Below are positions 52,916 through 62,045 of a DNA stretch of 64,000 bases, one piece after another. Source of the stretch: Anaerococcus senegalensis JC48 (GTDB lineage Bacteria; Bacillota; Clostridia; Tissierellales; Peptoniphilaceae); contig NZ_HE578907.1 in NCBI RefSeq assembly GCF_000321005.1, positions 1,232,059 through 1,296,058 of the forward strand, given 5' to 3'. The stretch's first letter is position 1. Each line of letters opens with the position of its first letter. Both the position numbers and the translations under genes were made by a program. The notes beneath the pieces were generated by a model. That model worked only from the letters and a program-made list of their open reading frames with translations, ran no database searches and was not told the DNA's origin.

Positions 52916-53863
52916 ATGTTAAAATTTATGAAAAAAATCCCTGGAGGGCTTTTGTTAATTCCCATGTTAATTTCTGCGCTTTTTGCAACATTCGCACCAA
53001 ATTTTTTTAAGGTAGCGGGAATTACAGAGGCTCTTTTTACAACAAAAGGGATTAATTATATAGTAGGACTCATTTGTTTTTTATCATCTACAGCCCTAGA
53101 TTTTAAAAAGTTAAAAAAGGTTATTAGAAAACAAGGATCTATTCTTTTGCTAAAGGTTATTCTTTGTTTTGGATTTGGAATTTTATTTATAAAAATATTT
53201 GGTCTAGGTGGAGTTTTTGGCATTTCTGCCCTAACTTTTATCACAGCCATTTGTTCTTTAAATCCCTCACTTTATCTTGCCCTATCCCACGATTATGGGT
53301 CAGAAGATGATGAGGCAGCCTTTGGACTTACAGGAATTTTGTGTGTGCCTGCCTTTCCAATTTTAGTATATTCAATTGCAAAAGCATCAAAAATTGATTG
53401 GACACCTGTAATTTCTGTTTTGATTCCAATAATTCTTGGAATAATTATTGGGAATTTAGATAAGGATATGGCAGGATTTTTTGGACCTGCTGTAACCATC
53501 CTAACTCCTTTTATGGGTTGGGCCTTTGGGGCAGGAATTAATATAATTGATGCGGTAAAAGCTGGTTTTCAAGGAATAATTTTAACCCTTATTTTTTACC
53601 TATTAATGTTTCCAATAATATTTTTCTTCGAAAGAAAAATATTAAAAGAAAACGGGATTACGACTTTTGGAATTTCATCCATAGCTGGACTTTCAGTTTC
53701 AGTACCAGCAATAATAGCAAATTCAGACCCTTCTGTTGCAGCAATGTCCCAAACAGCAATAGCCCAAATAGCCCTAGGAGTTGTCCTTACCAGTATAATA
53801 ACACCAATACTTACAGGAATTTATACAAAAAAAATGGGGATAGAAAAAAATAAAAGAGCTTAA
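52916..53863 (+). CDS. kdgT: 2-keto-3-deoxygluconate permease family transporter 2
   Basis: 315 residues, ten hydrophobic helices. KKIPGGLLLIPMLISALFAT at the start, LIPIILGIIIGNLDKDMAGF in the middle, GISSIAGLSVSVPAIIANSD near the end: same plan as the permease at 12773 but with moderate identity, so an old duplication or separate acquisition. ATG 52916 follows AAGGAG. Confidence 0.87.
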   Translation: MLKFMKKIPGGLLLIPMLISALFATFAPNFFKVAGITEALFTTKGINYIVGLICFLSSTALDFKKLKKVIRKQGSILLLKVILCFGFGILFIKIFGLGGVFGISALTFITAICSLNPSLYLALSHDYGSEDDEAAFGLTGILCVPAFPILVYSIAKASKIDWTPVISVLIPIILGIIIGNLDKDMAGFFGPAVTILTPFMGWAFGAGINIIDAVKAGFQGIILTLIFYLLMFPIIFFFERKILKENGITTFGISSIAGLSVSVPAIIANSDPSVAAMSQTAIAQIALGVVLTSIITPILTGIYTKKMGIEKNKRA

Positions 53864-53880
53864 TTAGCTCTTTTTTTATT
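53851..53880 (+). terminator. Terminator of second kdgT
   Basis: AAAAGAGCT, short loop, AGCTCTTTTTTT. Confidence 0.85.
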
Positions 53881-53957
53881 TTTTTCAATTCTTTTTATAA
53901 ATTTTTAATTTCTACTTTCTTCCAACAGATGATATAATTATAAGGTAAAATTTAATA

Positions 53958-54038
53958 GGTAGAGTAGGGCTAAGGCGTTAAGTGCTGGAAAATGGGATGT
54001 TGTTTTCAGACGAAAGATTTTAGTCCGCATCCGCTACA
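53958..54038 (+). promoter_or_regulatory. Tetrahydrofolate riboswitch
   Basis: The whole consensus order is present: GGTAGAGTAG, GGCGTTAAGTG, GGGATGTTG, ACGAAAG, CCGCATCCGCTAC. This fits the THF-I riboswitch found upstream of folT in Firmicutes. Beyond it, TTTCCTAT (54044-54051) can pair with ATAGGAGGAAA at the folT ribosome site, so control is probably at translation. Confidence 0.92.
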
Positions 54039-54078
54039 TCATTTCCTATGATGGCAGACTACCAAATAGGAGGAAAAA

Positions 54079-54627
54079 ATGAAAAATTTAAAAAACATCA
54101 GAACCTTGATTTTGCTATCATTTTTTATAGCATTATCCATTGTAGTTTCAAGATTTTTTTCTATAACTACAGTAAGCAGAAAAATCGGTCTAGGATTTAT
54201 AGTAACAGCAGCTATGTGTTCAATTTTTAACCCATCTCTTGCTGTTCTTGCATCAATAATTATTGATGTGGTATCAAATCTTATATTTCCAACAGCTGGA
54301 GGATTTTATTTTCCCTTTATCACAACAAAAATTGCAGCTGCTTTGATTTATACTTACTTTTTTTATAGAAAGGAAATTACAAGAAAAAATATTGTATTTT
54401 GTACTATTTTAAATTCACTTGTCACAAGTTTATTTTTAAACACCCTATGGACAAGCCAGCTTACTGGCAATCCTTTTATGGCACAATTTATGCTAAGAGT
54501 TCCAACAATGGCAATAAATTTTGTATTTCATACCATAGTTTTGATAGTAATCCTTCCAAAACTTGCAAAGATTTTAAGGATTGAAATCAAAAAATTAGGA
54601 GCCCAACCAGAAAACGCTCCTTACTAG
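54079..54627 (+). CDS. folT: Folate ECF transporter S component
   Basis: 182 residues, six helices. RTLILLSFFIALSIVVSRFF, VTAAMCSIFNPSLAVLASII, PTAGGFYFPFIT and LWTSQLTGNPFMAQFMLRVP are FolT-like. S components bind folate and associate with the ECF module EcfA-EcfA'-EcfT, which is not in this window. ATG follows GGAGGAAAAA. The THF riboswitch in its leader supports the folate assignment. Confidence 0.93.
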   Translation: MKNLKNIRTLILLSFFIALSIVVSRFFSITTVSRKIGLGFIVTAAMCSIFNPSLAVLASIIIDVVSNLIFPTAGGFYFPFITTKIAAALIYTYFFYRKEITRKNIVFCTILNSLVTSLFLNTLWTSQLTGNPFMAQFMLRVPTMAINFVFHTIVLIVILPKLAKILRIEIKKLGAQPENAPY

Positions 54628-54636
54628 GAGAATTTT

Positions 54637-54852
54637 ATGAAATTATTAAAAATAATAAGTTTAATTTTAGCCCTTGCCTTTATATTTTTCGGCTACAATA
54701 TCTATTTTAGGGAAAAATATAAGCTAATAAATAACTTTGAAAAAGATTATAAAAATGGATTAAAGGATGAAAATTATGCAAAAAAAGTGGGTATGGTTGA
54801 ATTAATACTCGGTATTTTATTCTTTCTAATTTTTTTAAAAATTTCTTTATGA
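54637..54852 (+). CDS. Small two-helix membrane protein
   Basis: 71 residues, ATG 54637 after AGGAG, nine bases after folT. Two helices flank a charged loop (INNFEKDYKNGLKDENYAKKVG). The pattern is a short relative of DUF3784-type proteins, as at 10350. Co-transcription with folT suggests an accessory role, not proven. Confidence 0.7.
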   Translation: MKLLKIISLILALAFIFFGYNIYFREKYKLINNFEKDYKNGLKDENYAKKVGMVELILGILFFLIFLKISL

Positions 54853-54879
54853 TAAAATATACTTGATATTTTGCAAACA

Positions 54880-54903
54880 TCTCTATACCTTGTGTAGGGA
54901 GGT
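54880..54903 (+). promoter_or_regulatory. Possible hairpin hiding the toxin ribosome site
   Basis: CTCTATAC can partly pair with GTGTAGGGAG, which includes the toxin ribosome site. Similar in place to the stem at the other par-like locus. Confidence 0.4.
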
Positions 54904-54907
54904 GATA

Positions 54908-54940
54908 AAAATGCATATAGAAGACTTGTTAACTACTATT
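54908..54940 (+). repeat. Direct repeat copy 1 of second par-like locus
   Basis: AAAATGCATAT then ACTTGTTAACT over the toxin start codon; repeated at 55053-55080 with a 4-base deletion. Confidence 0.8.
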
Positions 54941-55018
54941 GCTCTTAATATAATGGCAAATGCAATTTATGATTGCATTAAGATTCTAATTGAAGTTAAG
55001 AGTAGAGCAAAACATTAA
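54911..55018 (+). CDS. Fst-like type I toxin peptide 2
   Basis: 35 residues: MHIEDLLTTIALNIMANAIYD (shown in part), a hydrophobic helix of about 16 residues, then KILIEVKSRAKH. ATG 54911 follows GGGAGGTGATAAAA. Plan and size fit Fst/par toxins, and the flanking RNA features match (antisense promoter, shared terminator, direct repeats). Its sequence is unlike the peptide at 11200, so the two loci are separate family members. Confidence 0.72.
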   Translation: MHIEDLLTTIALNIMANAIYDCIKILIEVKSRAKH

Positions 55019-55020
55019 GA

Positions 55021-55052
55021 AAAAAGACAGGAGTTGCAGCTCCTGTCTTTTT
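55021..55052. terminator. Bidirectional terminator shared by second toxin and antitoxin
   Basis: AAAAAGACAGGAG and CTCCTGTCTTTTT; the stem sequence is the same as at 11164-11196 and only the loop differs (TTGCAG in place of CTGCCA). Confidence 0.9.
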
Positions 55053-55080
55053 AAATGCATATAACTTGTTAACTTCTATA
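55053..55080 (+). repeat. Direct repeat copy 2 of second par-like locus
   Basis: AAATGCATATAACTTGTTAA then CTTCTATA, matching 54908-54940. Confidence 0.8.
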
Positions 55081-55087
55081 CACTTTC

Positions 55088-55115
55088 ATTATACAAGCTA
55101 AAATTTTAAAATCAA
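55088..55115 (-). promoter_or_regulatory. Promoter of antisense RNA 2
   Basis: Minus strand TTGATT (55110-55115), 16 bases, TATAAT (55088-55093). Confidence 0.7.
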
Positions 55116-55133
55116 TATTTAAAAATAAACAAA

Positions 55134-55160
55134 CAAAAAGCAGGAGTTATCCTGCCTTTT
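55134..55160. terminator. Additional hairpin terminator
   Basis: AAAAAGCAGGA, GTTA loop, TCCTGCCTTTT. No gene ends here on the plus strand; it may stop minus-strand read-through towards 55021 or be a relic of another small RNA. Confidence 0.65.
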
Positions 55161-55239
55161 GCCAATGTAATAGCATATCATATAAATATTATATACTAAT
55201 TTTTTTAAAAAATCAATAACTTTATAAATATTTATAAAA

Positions 55240-55917
55240 TTATTTTTGAATTATATCTAGTGTCTCAGCGTCAAGCTCTACATCATCTCCGCCAACTACG
55301 TCGATTTCGTAAACTGTTTTGCCTTGATCGTTTACATCTAATTCATAAGATTTTACAAAACCTTTGTTGTTTTCTAAGGCTTTTGCTATTGCTTCTTTTG
55401 GAGCTTTAACTTTTGTAAAGTCAATTGCCTTATCTTCTTGGTCATCGTCTTTATCTTGTTCTTTTGATATAACTTCTCCACTTTCAGCATCTATTTTTGC
55501 TTCAAATTCTTCATTACCTTTGAATCCACTGATGTCATAAGAATATTTATCGTTATCTTTGTCAAATTCTACTGATGAAACTTCAATTCCGTCAACTTTA
55601 AAAGCTTCTTTGAATTTATTTACAGCATCATCAAGAGATATAGCAAATTCTTTTTCTTCTATTCCTGTTGTAGCTTGGTCAACTTTTTCTTCAGCTTCAT
55701 CTTTTTTGTTAGAAACATCGCTTTTTATTTCTTCTTTTTTATCTTCAGCTTTTTCTTTTGTTGAAGCAACTTCTTCAGATACAGCTGCCTTTGCATTGCT
55801 TGCTGCGTCTTTTGCATCTTCTTTTGCTTGTTTAGCATTTTCTCCAGAACATGCTGAAAGTAAAAGAGCAAGAGCTAGTGCTGATGCACCATATTTTAAA
55901 TTTTTTTTCAATTTCAT
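55240..55917 (-). CDS. PepSY-type lipoprotein
   Basis: 225 residues. Lipobox LALLLSACSGEN puts the lipid on Cys 23. A long Ala/Lys/Glu helical stretch (about 27-85) follows, then two PepSY-like repeats: ISLDDAVNKFKEAFKVDGIE ... ESGEVISKEQDK and KAPKEAIAKALENNKGFVKS ... ELDAETLDIIQK. PepSY domains often inhibit proteases or act at the cell surface. Single gene; ATG follows CGGAGGGAA. Confidence 0.85.
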   Translation of the reverse strand: MKLKKNLKYGASALALALLLSACSGENAKQAKEDAKDAASNAKAAVSEEVASTKEKAEDKKEEIKSDVSNKKDEAEEKVDQATTGIEEKEFAISLDDAVNKFKEAFKVDGIEVSSVEFDKDNDKYSYDISGFKGNEEFEAKIDAESGEVISKEQDKDDDQEDKAIDFTKVKAPKEAIAKALENNKGFVKSYELDVNDQGKTVYEIDVVGGDDVELDAETLDIIQK

Positions 55918-56054
55918 AATTCCCTCCGATTATTTTAAATCTTTACAATTTAAATATACTACTTTTATTAAATTAAACAAGTATTGATATTTTTTAAATA
56001 ATATTCACTTTTGCATTAAGTTTGTTTATTAATTTTAAATTAATAAATATTCCT

Positions 56055-56825
56055 TTATTTTTCCATATAATTTAAAGGAGCAAGTAAAATTTTCCCACTT
56101 CCCTTATATACATTTACAAATCCTTCTTCAGTCATAGCTGATGATACTAGGGATTTGGATGCTTTTTTCACTGAAAAATCTAGGCTATCTGACCAAGCTA
56201 TGGCGTAAGATCCGTCAATTTTAATTTGGTCATTTTCAAGTTCTATTTCTATCAAGTCATCTTTTGCTATGGGACTTTCTAAGGCAAGGATTCCCTCTCC
56301 TTCTAATTTTAAATTAAATATGCCCTCGTTTCCCATCAAGGACGATGAGAGGTTAGTCCTTGTTTTTATTTTTTGTTTTAAATTTGATGTACATGCTAAA
56401 AAATATCCATCTTCTAGGACAATGGAATTATTCCACTCAGCTAAATCTATTAAGATTATATGCTTGTAGGTAGGTTCTAAAATAACCCTTCCACTTCCCC
56501 TGTATTCTGGTTTTACGGCACTTTCTTTTGTCACAGATCCTTTGATAGATTTTGAAAAGAAATCTCCTATTCCTTTTATACCACTTGTTAATTCTACATC
56601 TCCAACCATCCATTGCATGGCACCTGTTTGGCTTGTCACAGGTGAAATTGATAGGTCACAGGATAATTGTCTTTTTCTAATTTGCATTTTTGATGAAAAA
56701 TATTCGCTCATGGCAAAATTTTTGTCGACTGAGAGATTTTTTTGGTATTCTAAAACCTTAAAGGGTCCTTTTTCTTCTTTGATTTCTATATTTGGGTTGT
56801 CATAAAAATTATTTATTTTAAACAC
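56055..56825 (-). CDS. AIM24-family protein
   Basis: 256 residues from GTG 56825, because AGGAG sits eight bases before it; an upstream ATG at 56843 lies inside the ribosome site. The all-beta AIM24/TIGR00266 repeat plan is visible: SYEFSS-like start, then KPEYRGSGRVILEPTYKHII, IFNLKLEGEGILALESPIAK and VNVYKGSGKILLAPLNYMEK. Function unknown in bacteria. It overlaps the end of nagA, so it is likely the last gene of the nagA operon. Confidence 0.87.
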   Translation of the reverse strand: MFKINNFYDNPNIEIKEEKGPFKVLEYQKNLSVDKNFAMSEYFSSKMQIRKRQLSCDLSISPVTSQTGAMQWMVGDVELTSGIKGIGDFFSKSIKGSVTKESAVKPEYRGSGRVILEPTYKHIILIDLAEWNNSIVLEDGYFLACTSNLKQKIKTRTNLSSSLMGNEGIFNLKLEGEGILALESPIAKDDLIEIELENDQIKIDGSYAIAWSDSLDFSVKKASKSLVSSAMTEEGFVNVYKGSGKILLAPLNYMEK

Positions 56826-57946
56826 TGTATTTCTCCTGTCCATTTAAAAATGTTTTTAGTAAGTTTAAATCATAGTCTAATAAAATAAAGTCAGCATCGT
56901 ATCCTACTTTTATTTTCCCACAAAGATTGTCTATTCCTACAGATTTTGCAGGGATTAAAGATGCCATTTGAACTGCTTCAAATATATCTGCTATATCCCA
57001 ATCAACCACATTTTTGACAGCTTCTTTTAATTTTAAAATTGATCCTGCAAGATTTCCAGACTCAAGCCTTGCTGTCCCATCTTTAACTTCTACTGGAAAA
57101 TCTCCCAATTTATAGGCCCCATTAGGCATTCCTCCTGCCATCATGCAATCGGTAATTAGGGCGATTTTTTGGTAGCCTTTTTTATTTATTAAAATTTCAC
57201 AAGCGATAGGATTTACATGGTGGCCATCACAAATTAATTCTGAAATTGCATCAGAATTCATGGCAGCTCCTACCATACCAGGATTTCTATGATGAAGGCC
57301 ACTCATAGCATTAAAGGTGTGGACAAATATATTTGCTCCATCATCTACTGCTTTTATCGCCTGGTCATAAGATGCATCAGAATGGCCAAGGGCCACATAA
57401 ACTCCCATGGCATTTGCTTTTTTAATAAATTCTTCTGTATTTTTTCTTTCTGGTGCTATGGCAATTTTATTTACCAAACCCTTTGACAATTCTTTCCATT
57501 TTTTTAATTTTTCTATATCGGGATCGGACATATATTTTTCGTTTTGGGCCCCCTTGTATTTTTCTGTAAAAAATGGACCTTCCAAAAATATTCCCCTAAC
57601 TTTTGCACCCTTTACATCTTTATATTCTTCTCCAACTACTTCTACTGCCTTATTTAATCTATCGGTTGAATCTGTAAGAGTTGTTGGTAAAAATGATGTT
57701 ACTCCTGTTTCAAGTAAACCCCTTGAAATTATATCCAAAGCTCCTTTTTTTGGCATTCATTATATCCTCATTTTTATATCCGTGAATATGGGTGTCCACA
57801 AGTCCTGGAGCTAAAATTCCTTCTAAGTATTCAAATTCTTCTGGCTCATTTTTAGAAAATGATTTTACTTTTCCATCTTCCACTTCTACAAATAAATCCT
57901 TTTCAATTTTATCTTCTAATATTACATAATCTGCTTTGTAAATCAT
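56818..57946 (-). pseudogene. nagA: N-acetylglucosamine-6-phosphate deacetylase, frameshifted
   Basis: The N-terminal part (57710-57946) has IYKADYVILEDKIEKDLFVE and LAPGLVDTHIHGYKNEDIMN, with the first metal HxH. The C-terminal part (57756 to 56818) has GALDIISRGLLETGVTSFLP, ALGHSDASYDQAI, MSGLHHRNPGMVGA and the catalytic Asp in ALITDCMMAGG. They join if one A is removed from an A7 run (T7 on the plus strand, near 57745-57752): MNAKK then GALDI. The whole gene would code about 376 residues, the family size. It may be a pseudogene, a phase switch or a read error. Confidence 0.9.
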
Positions 57947-58117
57947 AGATTCTCCTTTTCTTTTCTACTTTTTACAATACCGAATTAAAGATATTTTTTC
58001 AATATATTTTTGGTGAAAAAATATTTTAGAATCTAGTTTCAATCTAGGTCTTAATATAAATTAAAAGAGACGGGAAATATCCCGCCTTCTTACATTTTAT
58101 AGTCTTGATTTTCTTTT

Positions 58118-58831
58118 CTATCTGCTTCTATTTTTTCTATTTTTTTCAATTATCTTCTTGGCAATTTTATTTCTTCTTTCACTCATCTTAAATGATACTA
58201 CACTTCTTAGTAACTTTGGATTGAAGGATTTCTTCTTTTTATAAAAATTATCCACTCTTTGAGTCATTCTTTCTTGAAAGTTTTCTTCAATTTCATCTAG
58301 TTCTTTTTGGAAATTAGTTAAGTTTATTACTGTGAGTGTTAAATCTGATGAATGAATTCCTATCAAAATAAAAGGTAGAATTATAACTAAAATTTCTGGC
58401 AAAAGAAAATACAAATCCTCTGCCATAGGAATTAAATAATTCATAACTAAAATTGCCGCAAGTCCAAATCCAATAGAAGTTGGAACTGATGTTCTCCCAT
58501 TTAAATTTAAGGGAACATCTGTATAATCCCACCATCTTGAATGAAATAGTTTTTCAAGAATATATGATGTAGGATATTCCAAAATCATGGAAACTATAAA
58601 ACCAACAATAAAAATTTGTAACGAAGAAAGTCTTTCAAGTATTCCTTCATTTACTAAATCATAAGCAAAAAGAGCAAAAATAGAACCAAAACCATAAATT
58701 GGACAAAGTGGCCCGTACAAAAATCCTCGATTTTGCCATTTTTGATTTTGAGCTGTGCAATAAATACTTTCCCAAACCCATCCCAAAAGAGCAAAGAAAA
58801 AATAAAAAATTATATATCTATTAATTATCAT
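58118..58831 (-). CDS. CmpB-like membrane protein (PF06541 type)
   Basis: 237 residues, five to six helices. LGWVWESIYCTAQNQKWQNR then GFLYGPLCPIYGFGSIF is the family signature of putative ABC-transporter type IV proteins (formerly DUF1113). The C-terminal 60 residues are basic and coiled, with NKIAKKIIEKNRKNRSR. Function unknown. ATG follows AGGTGATTT. It is divergent from the CoA-disulfide reductase. Confidence 0.87.
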   Translation of the reverse strand: MIINRYIIFYFFFALLGWVWESIYCTAQNQKWQNRGFLYGPLCPIYGFGSIFALFAYDLVNEGILERLSSLQIFIVGFIVSMILEYPTSYILEKLFHSRWWDYTDVPLNLNGRTSVPTSIGFGLAAILVMNYLIPMAEDLYFLLPEILVIILPFILIGIHSSDLTLTVINLTNFQKELDEIEENFQERMTQRVDNFYKKKKSFNPKLLRSVVSFKMSERRNKIAKKIIEKNRKNRSR

Positions 58832-58973
58832 AAATCACCTATTTCTAAATTTTTAATTCTTTTACTAATATTATAAGCTATTTTAATAAATAATAAAAAT
58901 TTATGAGTGATTTTCCTCAAAATTTTAAAACACTAATTATTATCATTTGGGTAAAAGTATAAGGAGGTGAATT

Positions 58974-60626
58974 ATGAAAATAGTTATAATAGGAGCAGTT
59001 GCAGCAGGAGCAACTTGCGCAACTAATTTAAGAAAACTTTCAGATGAAAACGAAATAATTTTACTTGAAAAAGGTAGGGACACTTCTTTTAAAAATTGCG
59101 AAATTCCATATTATCTTTCCTACATGGTAGAAGATAAGGAAGATTTGATAGCAAGAAGACCAAAAGAATTTAAGAAAAAAAACAATATAGATGCTAGAAA
59201 TTTTTCAGAAGTTGTAAAAATAAATAGAAACGAGAAATTTGTAGAAGTTAAAGATTTAAAGAAAAATGAAATATACAAAGAAAAATACGACAAATTAGTC
59301 ATAGCAACAGGAGCATCTCCTTTTATTCCAGATTCTATTAAAGGCTTGGATAAAGAAAGAAAAAATGTCTTTAAGGTTGAAAATGTAGTAGACGTTGAAA
59401 ATATTAGAAAATATATTAAAGAAAATAAGGCAAAAAAAGTCATTGTAAATGGTGCAGGTTTTATAGGAATTGAAAGTGCAGAAAACTTAAATGAACTTGA
59501 CCTTGATATATCTCTTGTTGTAAGAACTAGAGTTTTGGGAAATATTGATGAAGAATTGGCTGGATTTGTAGAAGAAAATATTTCTAAACATATAAATTTA
59601 ATAAAAAACGATGAAATTGTAGAAGTAAAAGACCAAAAACTAATATTTAAAAGCGGAAAAGAACAATCTTACGACGTTTTGATAAACGCAATTGGTGTAA
59701 GACCAAATTCAAAACTTGCAGAAGAAGCTGGTCTTAAACTTACAAAATCTCATGCAATAGAAACCGACAGAAATTTAAAAACAAATGACCCAGATATTTA
59801 TGCCATTGGCGATGTAATAGAAGTTTATAATAAAATTACAAGAACAAAATCAAAATTAAATCTAGCATGGCCAGCTCACAGACAGGCAAAATTCGTAGCA
59901 AAACATATAATGGGAAAAGCCAAAAAATCCCCATCATTTATAGGATCATTTGCTCTAAGATCATTCGATATGAATATTGGCTCAACAGGACTTAGCAAAA
60001 AACAATTAGATACGGCAAAAATCCCTTACAAATCAACCCTAATAACCCATAACGATTCAGTAAATATCCTTCCATATTCAAAGCCTATGAATATGAAAAT
60101 TTCCTTCGATCCTTACACAGGGAAAATTTATGGTTTTCAAGCAGTAGGACCTGGAGATGTAGTAAAAAGAGTCGACATTGTAGCAGGATTAATTGGAATG
60201 GGAGCTGATATTTATGATCTTTATAATACAGAAATATCCTATCAACCAATATTTTCTACCCCAGAAGATGCTCTAAACACCCTTGCAAGTCAAGCTATAG
60301 ATGTTTTTGAAGAGAAAATAAAAAACATAGAAATACCAGAATTAGAAAATAAAAAAGATGAATTTATTATAGTTGATATTAGAGAAAAAGAAAAATATGA
60401 CAAATCTCATATAAAAAACGCCATAAATATTCCTACAAATCAAATAACCCCCCATGATTTTAAAAATAAAAACAAATACCTAATCTATTGTCAAAGTGGA
60501 ATAATGGCAAAATCTGTTGTAAATAAATTACAAAAACAAGGACTAAATAATATTTACTACCTAGAAGGATCAATGAATTACCTTGAAAAATACCAAAAAA
60601 CTATGGGGGTAGATATTTTAGAATAA
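58974..60626 (+). CDS. CoA-disulfide reductase with C-terminal rhodanese domain
   Basis: 550 residues. FAD/NAD(P)H oxidoreductase: VIIGAVAAGATCATNLRKL (1-21), active Cys 42 in FKNCEIPYYL, second dinucleotide fold VIVNGAGFIGIESAENL (about 160), YAIGDVIEV (about 277). A rhodanese domain follows (about 465-550) with its catalytic Cys in IYCQSGIMAKS. Such CoADR-rhodanese fusions reduce CoA disulfide or persulfides and handle sulfane sulfur in anaerobes. ATG follows AAGGAGGTG. The leader contains TAATTATTATCATTT, a possible Fur-family half-site. Confidence 0.94.
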   Translation: MKIVIIGAVAAGATCATNLRKLSDENEIILLEKGRDTSFKNCEIPYYLSYMVEDKEDLIARRPKEFKKKNNIDARNFSEVVKINRNEKFVEVKDLKKNEIYKEKYDKLVIATGASPFIPDSIKGLDKERKNVFKVENVVDVENIRKYIKENKAKKVIVNGAGFIGIESAENLNELDLDISLVVRTRVLGNIDEELAGFVEENISKHINLIKNDEIVEVKDQKLIFKSGKEQSYDVLINAIGVRPNSKLAEEAGLKLTKSHAIETDRNLKTNDPDIYAIGDVIEVYNKITRTKSKLNLAWPAHRQAKFVAKHIMGKAKKSPSFIGSFALRSFDMNIGSTGLSKKQLDTAKIPYKSTLITHNDSVNILPYSKPMNMKISFDPYTGKIYGFQAVGPGDVVKRVDIVAGLIGMGADIYDLYNTEISYQPIFSTPEDALNTLASQAIDVFEEKIKNIEIPELENKKDEFIIVDIREKEKYDKSHIKNAINIPTNQITPHDFKNKNKYLIYCQSGIMAKSVVNKLQKQGLNNIYYLEGSMNYLEKYQKTMGVDILE

Positions 60627-60631
60627 ATAAA

Positions 60632-60665
60632 AAACACTACTATGTATTAATTAGTAGTGTTTTTT
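60632..60665. terminator. Bidirectional terminator
   Basis: AAAACACTACTA and TAGTAGTGTTTT between two convergent genes. Confidence 0.92.
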
Positions 60666-62017
60666 TCTGTCTTTTTTTTATTCTCATCCAAATTTTTTTC
60701 GGACTTATTTATTTTTTTAACTCTTACAATTTTTATCCTAGTTTCTTCTATATAAAGGATTTTAAATTCATAATCCTTATAAATTACAGCTTGGTCGCAA
60801 TCATCATCTGGTATAAAGCCTAACTTATCAATTATAAATCCACCAACTGTATCGTATTGGACATTTTCTTCATCAATATCTAGTCCCAAAATATCATTTA
60901 AATCTTTTATTGAAGTTGAACCCTTTACTATATAAGAACCTTTTGTTGAAGTTCTAATATCTGGAAGGTCCTTGTCGAATGTGTCGTCCATATCTCCAAC
61001 AATTTCTTCTACCAAATCTTCCATGGTAACAATACCTGAAAATCCACCATACTCATCAATCAAAATCGCCATATGTGTATGGTCTTTTTGCATTTGGGAA
61101 AATAATTTATCAGTTTCAATTTTTTCTGGTACAAAAAATGCTGGTTTTATCAATTTTCTTATATCAACACTTGCTATTCCAACATCTATGGCCTCTAAAA
61201 GATAATCTTTTGTATAAATTATTCCAAGAATATTATCGACTTCATCATCATAGACCGGAATTCTTGAATGTTTTAATTTAATAAATTCATCCAAATATTT
61301 CCTATCCCTATCTTTTATGTCAATCATAAATACTTCAGGCCTTGCTGTCATTATTTCTTCAGCCCACACATCATCAAATTCCATAATCGAATTTATCATT
61401 TTTGATTCCAAAGGTCTCAAAACTCCTTGGTCTTCTCCGACTTGGACAATTGATTTTATTTGTTCAGCTGTAACTTCTTTTTCAATAGCCTTAGATTCTA
61501 TTCCAAAAATATTCATTATAAGATTTGTACTTTTGTTGACAAAGCTTACAAAAGGTTTTGTCAAAAACAAGATAAATTTTGCAAATCCAGCTGTTTTTTT
61601 GGAAATTATATAGGGATTTCTTATTCCAATTCTTTGTGGAATCATATTTGCGAAAATTCTTTTTATAATTACAAATACAATTATCATAAAAATAATTATA
61701 AGAATTTGCATAAAATCTGATTCTCTATTTAAAAATCTCCTTAATGACTCTTGTATATTTAATAAAAGATAAGCCATTGTAAAAATTGACAAAACTGCAT
61801 CTTGAAAATTTTGACTTAACATTAGCCTTTGTTGATCTTGGGATATTTTTAATACATCTTTTGCTTTTTCATCTCCATTTTCTACCATATCTCTTAATTT
61901 TTGATGATTTAGGGAAGTTAAAGATGAAAATATCATATTTATAAGAGCATTTAAAATAATAAGTGCCAAAACTATTAAAAAAATTGTTAATTTCGCGTAG
62001 GGTCCTTCCGTATCCAT
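60647..62017 (-). CDS. CNNM/CorC-family transporter-associated protein (hemolysin C type)
   Basis: 456 residues. CNNM transmembrane domain with four helices (about 8-175), two CBS domains (EEIMTARPEVFMIDIKDRDR, and MAILIDEYGGFSGIVTMEDLVEE), then the CorC/HlyC C-terminal domain (YIVKGSTSIKDLNDILGLDI). Family members take part in Mg2+ or Co2+ handling; older names call them hemolysins. ATG 62017 follows AAAGGAG. Confidence 0.93.
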   Translation of the reverse strand: MDTEGPYAKLTIFLIVLALIILNALINMIFSSLTSLNHQKLRDMVENGDEKAKDVLKISQDQQRLMLSQNFQDAVLSIFTMAYLLLNIQESLRRFLNRESDFMQILIIIFMIIVFVIIKRIFANMIPQRIGIRNPYIISKKTAGFAKFILFLTKPFVSFVNKSTNLIMNIFGIESKAIEKEVTAEQIKSIVQVGEDQGVLRPLESKMINSIMEFDDVWAEEIMTARPEVFMIDIKDRDRKYLDEFIKLKHSRIPVYDDEVDNILGIIYTKDYLLEAIDVGIASVDIRKLIKPAFFVPEKIETDKLFSQMQKDHTHMAILIDEYGGFSGIVTMEDLVEEIVGDMDDTFDKDLPDIRTSTKGSYIVKGSTSIKDLNDILGLDIDEENVQYDTVGGFIIDKLGFIPDDDCDQAVIYKDYEFKILYIEETRIKIVRVKKINKSEKNLDENKKKTEKNTTN

Positions 62018-62045
62018 TCATTTCTCCTTTAAAATTTATGTATTA

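Larger units (their letters stand above)
55021..55081 (-). ncRNA. Putative par-type antisense RNA 2 (antitoxin)
   Basis: Predicted transcript of about 60 nt from the promoter at 55088 to the shared terminator, on the strand opposite the toxin. Its 5' part is the complement of the second direct repeat (55053-55080), so it can pair with the toxin start region as well as with the terminator. Confidence 0.65.
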
